A stretch of 64,000 bases of DNA from an uncultured Clostridia bacterium (GTDB taxonomy: Bacteria > Bacillota > Clostridia > Saccharofermentanales > Saccharofermentanaceae), in contig CAMHSJ010000007.1 of the NCBI GenBank assembly GCA_946187935.1, forward strand, positions 33,499 to 97,498. Direction: 5' to 3'. Positions 45,474 through 52,939 of the stretch are shown one piece after another (positions within the stretch are counted from its first letter, which is position 1; each line of letters begins with the position of its first letter). The notes beneath the pieces are model-generated. The model was not told where the DNA came from. It searched no databases and saw nothing but the letters and a program-made list of their open reading frames with translations. The position numbers and the translations under genes were made by a program.

Positions 45474-46148
45474 TTATCCCTTAAGTTCCAATGAGTATCC
45501 CTGACCCCTGTAAGCCTTGATCTGACAGTCTGCTCCGACTGCGGCGAGCTTCTTCCTTAAGTATGACAGGAAAGTCCATACGACACTTATATCGCTATCA
45601 GAATCAAGGCCCCAGAGCTTATTCAGGAATGTCTCCGTAGATATCAGGACGCCGGGATCTGTCATCAAGAGCTCTAACATCTGGAATTCTTTGCCTGCGA
45701 GCTTGACTGATGAAGAAGGACCTGTGAGCTCACATGTAGTCCTGCTCAAAGTGATGTTGCCGTATTTAAGTACAGAGTCTGCCTGAATGGTCGAAACGCG
45801 GGTGATGGCGCGGAGCCTGGCCAAAAGCTCTCCTGAATCGAAAGGCTTGGTCAGATAGTCGTTCGCGCCGCTGTCGAGACCTAATATCTTGTCTTCGATC
45901 TCAGACTTGGCCGTCAGCATTATCACGGGTATGAGGTTGCCTGAACTTCTTAAGGCTTTCAAGACTTCTATGCCGTCCGTTACGGGCATCATTATGTCCA
46001 GGATCGCGGCATCGTATTCGCCGGACCTTAAGTAGCGCAGTGCCTCCTCACCATCGAAAACAGCATCAACCGTGTAGTTGTTCTTGGTAAGTATCGCGAC
46101 AAGCGCGCGGGACATGGATCTCTCGTCTTCAGCCAGTAAGATGCGCAT
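45474..46148 (-). CDS. OmpR-family response regulator
   Basis: A 224-aa regulator: receiver domain with acidic pair EDE at the start, the phosphorylated Asp in DAAILDIMMPVTDG, Thr in MLTAKS and Lys in LTKPF; then a winged-helix DNA-binding domain (KEFQMLELLMTDPGVLISTETFLNKLWG ... VVWTFLSYLRKKL). AGGAGG precedes the ATG. First gene of the two-gene two-component operon, facing away from the VTC operon. Confidence 0.94.
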   Translation of the reverse strand: MRILLAEDERSMSRALVAILTKNNYTVDAVFDGEEALRYLRSGEYDAAILDIMMPVTDGIEVLKALRSSGNLIPVIMLTAKSEIEDKILGLDSGANDYLTKPFDSGELLARLRAITRVSTIQADSVLKYGNITLSRTTCELTGPSSSVKLAGKEFQMLELLMTDPGVLISTETFLNKLWGLDSDSDISVVWTFLSYLRKKLAAVGADCQIKAYRGQGYSLELKG

Positions 46149-46167
46149 ACAAGACCTCCTGTTGGGG

Positions 46168-46210
46168 ATTATAGCAAACTTTAAGTTTCATTTTAAGTTG
46201 CACGCTTAAG
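46168..46210. promoter_or_regulatory. Divergent promoter region with TTAAG direct repeats
   Basis: Three TTAAG units at 46181-46185, 46193-46197 and 46206-46210 are 12 and 13 bases apart, with longer matches in the first two (TTTAAGTT). This is the spacing of tandem OmpR-type binding sites on one face of the helix. A minus-strand TGCTATAAT at 46168-46176 is the -10 of the regulator gene, with its -35 region covered by the repeats; they also lie just upstream of the VTC start. A site for the adjacent response regulator is the simplest reading. Confidence 0.6.
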
Positions 46211-46238
46211 ATATGCCCATAAGCAAGGAGGAAATAAC

Positions 46239-46958
46239 ATGGTAAGTGCAAATGTATTTAAAAGATTCGAGATCAAATACATGCTCACAAGACAGCAGAA
46301 ACTAGAGCTCATGAAGGCGATGGAAGGCCACATGAAGCTCGACGGCTACGGCAGGACGGTAATAAGAAACATCTACTACGATACGCCAGATCACATGCTG
46401 ATAAGGACCTCGCTCGAAAAGCCTGTATATAAGGAAAAACTAAGATTAAGAGCTTACACAAATACAAATAGAGAAGACAACATCTATGTGGAACTTAAGA
46501 AGAAATACGAAGGCATCGTCTACAAAAGAAGGATCGTAATGCCTGAAGGCATGGCAACAGATTGGCTCGGAGGCGATATAAAAAGACCGTTTAACAGCCA
46601 GATCGCAAGAGAGATCGATTACACAAAAAACTTCTACAAAGACTTAAGACCGGCATGCTTTCTGTCTTATGAACGGGAAGCTTACGAAGCAACAGACGGA
46701 GAAGACATAAGGCTCACTTTAGACGAGAACATAAAGGGAAGAGACTACGATCTTTCACTTACCAAAGGTATCTACGGCACAGATATTACAGGCAGCGATC
46801 AGACTCTTATGGAGATCAAGGTGCCCGGTGCGATCCCGATGTGGATGATCAGATTCTTATCAGATAACAACATCAGAAAGACATCGTTCTCAAAATACGG
46901 AACTTACTACAAACAGCAAATGCAAAGTGGCGACTTAGGAGGAAGAATATATGCTTGA
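46239..46958 (+). CDS. VTC-domain protein (polyphosphate polymerase-like)
   Basis: A 239-aa protein of the VTC/CYTH-like triphosphate tunnel fold: FKRFEIKYMLTRQQK, IRNIYYDTPDHMLIRTSLEKPVYKEKLRLRAY, VYVELKKKYEGIVYKRRI and LMEIKVPGAIPMWM carry the basic and acidic tunnel residues. Eukaryotic VTC4 makes polyphosphate, but bacterial relatives in this gene setting have no proven role. GGAGG precedes the ATG. It overlaps the DUF4956 gene by 8 bases. Confidence 0.88.
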   Translation: MVSANVFKRFEIKYMLTRQQKLELMKAMEGHMKLDGYGRTVIRNIYYDTPDHMLIRTSLEKPVYKEKLRLRAYTNTNREDNIYVELKKKYEGIVYKRRIVMPEGMATDWLGGDIKRPFNSQIAREIDYTKNFYKDLRPACFLSYEREAYEATDGEDIRLTLDENIKGRDYDLSLTKGIYGTDITGSDQTLMEIKVPGAIPMWMIRFLSDNNIRKTSFSKYGTYYKQQMQSGDLGGRIYA

Positions 46959-47625
46959 TCTTATTAATCAACTCACGATAAACACAGAAAGCTTAACGGC
47001 TTTAACATTCATTATCCAGATGCTGGTATCGATAGCGCTGGGCACGGTAATAGCAGCATCTTACAGTTTCAGGAACAAGACCAGCAGGACGTTCAAGGCA
47101 ACGCTGGTGCTCCTTCCCGCTCTCGTCTGCGTAGTGATCCTCATGGTCAACGGCAGTGTAGGTGCAGGAGTGGCAGTAGCAGGGACATTCAGCCTTGTAA
47201 GGTTCAGATCGGCGCCCGGATCTGCAAGAGAGATAGCGGCAGTATTCCTCGCAATGGCAACGGGCCTTATCTGCGGAATGGGATATTTCGGATATGCTCT
47301 GATCTTTACTGTCATCCTCTCCATCGCCATGATGGTGCTCACCTTATCAGGAGCGAAGGAAGAAGAGAAAGAGATCCATATCACGATACCAGAGAGCCTT
47401 GACTATGAAGGCGTTTTCGAGGAGATCTGGGGCAAGTACACCAATTCACACAAACTCACTTCAGTAAAGACAACAGATATGGGAAGCCTCTTTAAGCTGT
47501 CTTACACAGCAGTCTTCAAGGAAGATGCAAAGCAGAAGGCGTTCATCGACGATCTCAGGGTCAAGAACGGTAACCTTCCCATCTCTATCCACGCATCAGG
47601 TCTTAAGGACCAGGCAACACTCTAA
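46951..47625 (+). CDS. DUF4956 membrane protein
   Basis: A 224-aa protein with about four spans in the first 130 aa and a cytoplasmic C-terminal domain. The GSVGAGVAVAGTFSLVRFRSAPGSAREIAAVFLAMATGL segment is typical of DUF4956 proteins, which nearly always sit beside VTC-domain genes. Together they may form a membrane machine, with the VTC protein on the inside. Function unknown. Confidence 0.88.
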   Translation: MLDLINQLTINTESLTALTFIIQMLVSIALGTVIAASYSFRNKTSRTFKATLVLLPALVCVVILMVNGSVGAGVAVAGTFSLVRFRSAPGSAREIAAVFLAMATGLICGMGYFGYALIFTVILSIAMMVLTLSGAKEEEKEIHITIPESLDYEGVFEEIWGKYTNSHKLTSVKTTDMGSLFKLSYTAVFKEDAKQKAFIDDLRVKNGNLPISIHASGLKDQATL

Positions 47626-47637
47626 AAGGAGAAGAAA

Positions 47638-49209
47638 ATGAAAAACATAACCAATATCAACAAGAGAAACAAGACGGTAAAGCAGCTCATGGCATTGGCG
47701 CTGGCGTTCGCACTTGTAACATCAGCTGCAGCATGCAGCAGCATGACAAACGCAGACACCATGTCTGACGGATCTATAAACACAGAGGAGACGGCAGATA
47801 CTTCAGAAATGTATTCTGACAGGGATTACGAGACTGAATACGATGAAAGCGATGCTCAGACCATCGAGCTTAACAGCGACAGCATAACCATCACCGAAGA
47901 AGGCACTTATGTCATAAGCGGCACTTTGGAGAATGGAAGCATAACAGTCGAAGCAGGAGATGAAGACAAGATACAGATAGTCTTGGACGGTGTGGACATA
48001 ACATCCGATTCGTCAGCATGCATTTATGTAAAATCAGCAGACAAGGTCTTTATCACAACAGAAGAAGGGAGCACTAATACTCTTACTAACAAGACCGGAT
48101 TTGAAGCAGACGGCGAGACTAATGTTGATGCAGTGATCTTCTCCAAAGACGATCTGACGCTCAACGGAGAAGGGACGCTCATCATTGATTCAGCAGACAA
48201 CGGCATCACTTCCAAGGACGAACTCGTTATTACGGGCGGAACATACGAAGTTACAGCTGAAGGCCATGCACTCCAGGGCAAGGACAGCATAGCGATAGAC
48301 GGAGGCGAATTTACGTTAACGTCAGGCGAAGATGCGATCCACGCCAAGAACTCTGACGATACCTCTCTTGGTGATGTCGTAATAGACAGCGGAACATTTA
48401 CGATAAACGCAGGTGACGATGCGGTCCATGCAGAATCAGATCTTGTGATAAACGGCGGTACATTCGAGATCGCTTCCTGCAACGAAGGATTGGAAGGCAA
48501 TACAGTGACCATTACTGACGGCAAGATAACGGTCAATGCACATGACGATGCCATCAATGCAGCAGGTCAGTCATCAGACACATTTGCAGAAGACACCTCG
48601 GCCTGGATAAACATATCCGGAGGCACCATTGAAATTAAGTGCTCAGGTGACGGCATAGACTCCAACGGATCTTTGACCATATCGGGCGGCTATATCTCGA
48701 TAAGCGGCCCCGAGAACAACGGCAACGGTTCGATAGATTATAACGGGACAGCCTCGATCACGGGAGGAACACTCATAGCCTGCGGTTCGTCAGGAATGGC
48801 ACAGAACGTAACTGAGGCAACGCAAGGATCGATCCTTGTCACCACAGAGACGCAGAGCGCCGGAACGGAAGTAACTGTCACAGATGAAGACGGTAACGAG
48901 ATCTTATCCTTTACACCAGATGCTTCTTACTCCTGCATTATCGTAAGCTCTCCTGATCTTAAGGATGGTGAGACCTACACTATCAACGCAGGCACGAGCT
49001 CACAGGAAGTCACATTGGACGGCAACATCTACGGACAGACTATGGGTATGGGCCAGATGCCGGGCGGAATGCCCGGAGGCATGAACGGTCAGATGCCCGG
49101 AGATATGCCAAGTGACATGCCGGATGGAATGCCCGGTGATATGCAGGGACAGATGCCCGGCGGCGACAGAGGGCAGAGTCCTCAAAGACCGGGTCAGGAG
49201 ACAAACTGA
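47638..49209 (+). CDS. Secreted DUF4353 (carbohydrate-binding-domain-containing) protein with Met/Pro/Gly-rich tail
   Basis: A 523-aa lipoprotein-like secreted protein: signal with SAAAC at about residues 29-33, an acidic linker, then a long repetitive beta-helix region in which short units such as ADGVDAVIFSKDDLTLNGEG and SGDGIDSNGSLTISGG recur. That is the DUF4353 pattern. The last 50 aa are Met-Pro-Gly units (GQMPGGMPGGMNGQMPGDMP and similar) of flexible nature, possibly binding metal or wall. It is the third gene of the VTC operon, so it may be its exported product or scaffold. Confidence 0.85.
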   Translation: MKNITNINKRNKTVKQLMALALAFALVTSAAACSSMTNADTMSDGSINTEETADTSEMYSDRDYETEYDESDAQTIELNSDSITITEEGTYVISGTLENGSITVEAGDEDKIQIVLDGVDITSDSSACIYVKSADKVFITTEEGSTNTLTNKTGFEADGETNVDAVIFSKDDLTLNGEGTLIIDSADNGITSKDELVITGGTYEVTAEGHALQGKDSIAIDGGEFTLTSGEDAIHAKNSDDTSLGDVVIDSGTFTINAGDDAVHAESDLVINGGTFEIASCNEGLEGNTVTITDGKITVNAHDDAINAAGQSSDTFAEDTSAWINISGGTIEIKCSGDGIDSNGSLTISGGYISISGPENNGNGSIDYNGTASITGGTLIACGSSGMAQNVTEATQGSILVTTETQSAGTEVTVTDEDGNEILSFTPDASYSCIIVSSPDLKDGETYTINAGTSSQEVTLDGNIYGQTMGMGQMPGGMPGGMNGQMPGDMPSDMPDGMPGDMQGQMPGGDRGQSPQRPGQETN

Positions 49210-49211
49210 TG

Positions 49212-50621
49212 TCAGAACTTGATCACACCGAGTGATATGAGCATCAGGAAGACTATGAATAAAGGAGCTATGAACTTTACCATAATCTTATAGAGCCCTT
49301 TGCGGCCGAATCTCTCCCCGTTCTTTGTGGCTTCGGAGATGATGATATCGGGTTTTAGAACCCAGCCGATGAGGATACAAGTTGCTATGGCGATAACAGG
49401 CATGAGTATGTAATTGGTGGTGTAATCTAAACTGTCAAGGATAGTCCCTTTGCTTCTGTCAGGAAGAGGCAGTCCGATATCAAGGATATTGTAGCCGAAG
49501 CAAACGATCGTGCCGATCACAAGAGCGAGGAGGGATTCTATTATGGTAGCTTTCCTTCTGTCTAACCCGTACTTATCGATGAAGCTCGAGACGACTGCTT
49601 CCAGGATCGACATGGCGCTCGTTATAGCAGCAAACAGCACCATCGCAAAGAATACCGTTCCCACAATGTTTCCGATGATACCCATGGAAGAGAAGATCTT
49701 TGGCAGGGACTTGAATATGAGCGAAGGACCTGCAGACATACCCTCCGTTCCGCTGAATACATAGACTGCGGGAATGATCATGACTCCTGCGAGGAATGCT
49801 ACGAATGTATCGAAGAACTCTATCTGGTTGATGGACTTTATGAGGTTGGTCTCATCAGGGACATAAGAACCATAAGCGATGAGGATACCCATGGCAACTG
49901 ACAGGCTGAAGAACAGCTGCCCTAAAGCATCCATAACGATCGAAAAGAACTTCGCCATGGTAACTCCCTTAAATGAAGGGATCAGATATACCTTAAGCCC
50001 CTCAAGGCCCGTCGTGGTAACACCGCTGTCATCAGTGTGCTTTATGGTTATCGAGAATATTGCTATGCCTACTACCATGACGAGCAGTATCGGCATTATT
50101 ATCCTGGAGGACTTTTCAATGCCCTTGTCTACGCCCATGAATATGACAGCAGCGCAGAAGACAAGGAAAATGACCATATAGATGACAGGTTCTATTGGCC
50201 TTGCTATGAATTCGTCAAAGAAAGTGTCGGAAGCAGCAGCCTGACCCCGGCCTGTGATGAATACAACCAAGTACTTTAAGACCCATCCTCCGATTGCACA
50301 GTAGTAGGGCATGATGAGGAAAGGGACCAGACATGACAATATACCCAGTACATCAAGCTTGCTCGACTTCTTTCCTATGAGGCGGCTGTAGGCGGTAAGA
50401 GGACTCTGTTTGGTCTTTCTTCCGATGGTGATCTCAGTGGTCAAAAGGGTAAAACCGAAAGACAATGCAAGGGCAATGTAGATGACGAGGAACAGACCGC
50501 CTCCGTCCTTTGCCGCCAGAGTGGGAAATCTCCATATGTTTCCAAGACCGACGGCGCTGCCTGCTGCCGCCAAAACAAAACCCAGCGAACCCTTGAAAGA
50601 TCCTCTTGAATCTGAATCCAT
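49212..50621 (-). CDS. Sodium-dependent amino-acid transporter, NSS (SNF) family
   Basis: A 469-aa membrane protein with 11-12 spans. The NSS signature GFVLAAAGSAVGLGNIWRFP lies in the first span, and the conserved GQLFFSLSVAMGILIAYGSY segment forms part of the Na+ and substrate sites. It imports amino acids or related amines with sodium; substrate not predictable. GGAGG precedes the ATG. It converges on the DUF4353 gene with a two-base gap. Confidence 0.93.
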   Translation of the reverse strand: MDSDSRGSFKGSLGFVLAAAGSAVGLGNIWRFPTLAAKDGGGLFLVIYIALALSFGFTLLTTEITIGRKTKQSPLTAYSRLIGKKSSKLDVLGILSCLVPFLIMPYYCAIGGWVLKYLVVFITGRGQAAASDTFFDEFIARPIEPVIYMVIFLVFCAAVIFMGVDKGIEKSSRIIMPILLVMVVGIAIFSITIKHTDDSGVTTTGLEGLKVYLIPSFKGVTMAKFFSIVMDALGQLFFSLSVAMGILIAYGSYVPDETNLIKSINQIEFFDTFVAFLAGVMIIPAVYVFSGTEGMSAGPSLIFKSLPKIFSSMGIIGNIVGTVFFAMVLFAAITSAMSILEAVVSSFIDKYGLDRRKATIIESLLALVIGTIVCFGYNILDIGLPLPDRSKGTILDSLDYTTNYILMPVIAIATCILIGWVLKPDIIISEATKNGERFGRKGLYKIMVKFIAPLFIVFLMLISLGVIKF

Positions 50622-50757
50622 AACTGCCTCCGAGAAATAAGATCAGACTCAAATGTAAACTCACTGACTTTAATTGTCAAACAAAGAAACGAAACATTTT
50701 GAGTGATATGTGAAATAATCAGATCAACAGATCATTTATGAGACAGGAGGAGTCTTT

Positions 50758-51567
50758 ATGTTAGGAGCAATTATAGGAGATATCGCAGGGAGCAGATTTG
50801 AATTTGACAGGGGTGATAAGAGCCGTGATTTTGAATTCTTTACTTCCGAGTGCGAGATAACTGACGATACGGTAATGACTATTGCCGTTGCTGAGGCACT
50901 CATGGATGCCGGACTTGATTCGGGTGAGGATAAGATCAAGGAGGAGCTTATAGCTTCAATGAAGAAGTGGGGCAAGAAGTATCCCGGTGCAGGCTATGGC
51001 GGAAGGTTCAGAGGCTGGGTATTATCTGACGATCCCAAGCCTTACGGAAGCTATGGCAACGGTTCTGCCATGAGAGTATCTCCTGCAGGCTGGCTCTATG
51101 AAACTATGGACAGGACCCGCGAAGTGGCGAGATGGACTGCTGAGATAACACATAACCATCCTGAAGGAGTTAAGGGCGCCGAGTCTCTGGCTGCAGCGAT
51201 CTTCCTTGCAAGGAACGGCAAGACTAAGGAAGAGATAAGAAGCTATATCGAGACTGAGTTCGGATATGACCTTTCAAGGACATTAGATGAGATCCGTCCT
51301 ACTTATCACCATGTCGAAGACTGCATGAGGACTCTTCCTGAAGCATTCGAATGCTTCCTTGAAGCTGATTCTTATGAGAACACGATCAGGAACGTCATGT
51401 ATATCGGAGGCGATACTGATACGCTTGCTGCCATAGCAGGAGCTCTGGCAGAAGCTTTCTTCGGAATACCGTTAGTGATCAGTTCATATGCCGTCAGGTT
51501 TATCCCTGACGAGATCATGGATGTTTACCGCAGGTTTAATGAGGTAAGGCAGCCGGGGAAGTCTTAA
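50758..51567 (+). CDS. ADP-ribosylglycohydrolase family protein
   Basis: A 269-aa hydrolase of the DraG/ARH fold. The metal-binding blocks are GDIAGSRFEF, ITDDTVMTIAVAEALMD near residues 35-50 and GGDTDTLAAIAGALAEAFFG near 220. It would remove ADP-ribose from a protein, nucleic acid or small molecule. AGGAGG precedes the ATG. No ADP-ribosyltransferase is in this window, so the target is unknown. The last four bases overlap the end of the opposite gene. Confidence 0.92.
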   Translation: MLGAIIGDIAGSRFEFDRGDKSRDFEFFTSECEITDDTVMTIAVAEALMDAGLDSGEDKIKEELIASMKKWGKKYPGAGYGGRFRGWVLSDDPKPYGSYGNGSAMRVSPAGWLYETMDRTREVARWTAEITHNHPEGVKGAESLAAAIFLARNGKTKEEIRSYIETEFGYDLSRTLDEIRPTYHHVEDCMRTLPEAFECFLEADSYENTIRNVMYIGGDTDTLAAIAGALAEAFFGIPLVISSYAVRFIPDEIMDVYRRFNEVRQPGKS

Positions 51568-52820
51568 GCTTCTGCTTCCTTTTTGTGCATGTAGTGAATC
51601 CCGATATGTCCTATACCCAGGATGACCGAAGACGCGATGATAATAAGATTCCTTGAGTACAAGCCGAGAAGGAGTACTGAGATCACCGGAAGTGATGCGC
51701 CTGCTACAGGGAAGCCTAAGAAGCTCCTGTACTGATCCTTCATGGTCCTTTCGCTCTTAAAGTATCTGATCCAGTAGCATTCGTAGAAGATCATGAGGAT
51801 CAGCGCCGTTACTGACAGTAACAGCGTAGAGTCAAAATAGACGCCTGTCGGCAGGATCCTGATATAAGGGTTTATAGCAGGGAAGATGACAAGAGAGCAG
51901 GTTACCAGTACTTCTCCAGCGCGCTCGAATGCCAGGAGTATCTTGTTCTCATTCTTCTCGAACTTATCGTAATCTTTTGGCTTTGCCTTTGCTCCCCAGT
52001 AGATGTTTGGTATGAAGAGCATCAGAAGGAATATTATGCCGACATAGCTTACTCCTAATCTGTAGGGCTTATTGACGCCGTATGCTATTGAAGTGATATC
52101 AACGCTGCTCATCTTATCTTTCAGTCTTTCCCTGATCCTGCCTGCCATAAGATCCTTATTGGTAAGGTCAGTATGGTAAGAACCGTAGATCCCCATGATC
52201 CTGTCGCTGCCGCATCTTGCGTAAGCGGCTACAAAGTTGTCCGTCATAGAGCTTTCCCTGAATTCGGAGATGCCGTTATTAGAACCTTCCTCACGGTATC
52301 TTCTTCCTTGCTCGATGCATTCTTCAGCCAGCCGGTAGTTTTTTGAACCTTTTTGGCCGATGCTCTCAAGGTATTCCAGATATCTTGCTCCTGTCACATC
52401 GTACTGGTGACCTACGTCTGTTCCGTAAAATACCGTCTCCGGACACTGCTGTTTTATCTTCTGATAGAACTCGTAGTCGCTCTCGGTGCTGCAGGCGGTG
52501 CCTTTTATGTCTTCGAAGATCTGATCTATTATCTCGTCAGAGTCTTCTTTCATCCAGATGTTAAGATACTCAGCGGTGTAGTAGGGAAGCTCAACAAAGA
52601 GGCTGCGGCAGCCTTCATCGTAGTATCCCTTCCACAGATCGAATTCTATCTCGTTATACAATTGCTGTCCGTGGGTTTCGCCGTAGAGCATTATCCTCGT
52701 GTCATCTTCAGGGTATATGTCGTGAGGCCTGTCCATATAGGAGAGGACAAAACCTGTAATGGTTACAATAACTACGATGCCTAAGGCTATACATGCCTTG
52801 ATCTTTTCTTTAGTCTTCAT
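51564..52820 (-). CDS. Tiki/EreA-like membrane protein of unknown function
   Basis: A 418-aa protein. An N-terminal anchor span is followed by an outer domain of the EreA/ChaN/Tiki superfamily: GETHG near residue 46, a conserved ELP in RSLFVELPYY and GSYHTDLTN near residue 215. The pattern GE-x-H ... GxYH is that of the erythromycin esterase and Tiki metalloprotease group. From about residue 255 there are about four to five membrane spans and a cytoplasmic charged loop, which is unusual for the family. Possibly a wall or peptide hydrolase; unknown. Its promoter is a minus-strand TGATATACT near 52850. Confidence 0.65.
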   Translation of the reverse strand: MKTKEKIKACIALGIVVIVTITGFVLSYMDRPHDIYPEDDTRIMLYGETHGQQLYNEIEFDLWKGYYDEGCRSLFVELPYYTAEYLNIWMKEDSDEIIDQIFEDIKGTACSTESDYEFYQKIKQQCPETVFYGTDVGHQYDVTGARYLEYLESIGQKGSKNYRLAEECIEQGRRYREEGSNNGISEFRESSMTDNFVAAYARCGSDRIMGIYGSYHTDLTNKDLMAGRIRERLKDKMSSVDITSIAYGVNKPYRLGVSYVGIIFLLMLFIPNIYWGAKAKPKDYDKFEKNENKILLAFERAGEVLVTCSLVIFPAINPYIRILPTGVYFDSTLLLSVTALILMIFYECYWIRYFKSERTMKDQYRSFLGFPVAGASLPVISVLLLGLYSRNLIIIASSVILGIGHIGIHYMHKKEAEA

Positions 52821-52939
52821 ATTATTCCTTCTTTGCTCTGATCATCAACGGATAGTATATCATTAACACTTGCTTAAAGAGTTTGCAGTTTGGTTACTGT
52901 ATAATGTGGCTAATACCTTTCTTTTCCAGGAGGCACATC

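Noticed and set aside
47900..49200. Repeats in the DUF4353 gene as a possible CRISPR or tandem array
   Set aside because: The repetition is at the protein level in a coding frame, with variable DNA spacing and no conserved repeats.
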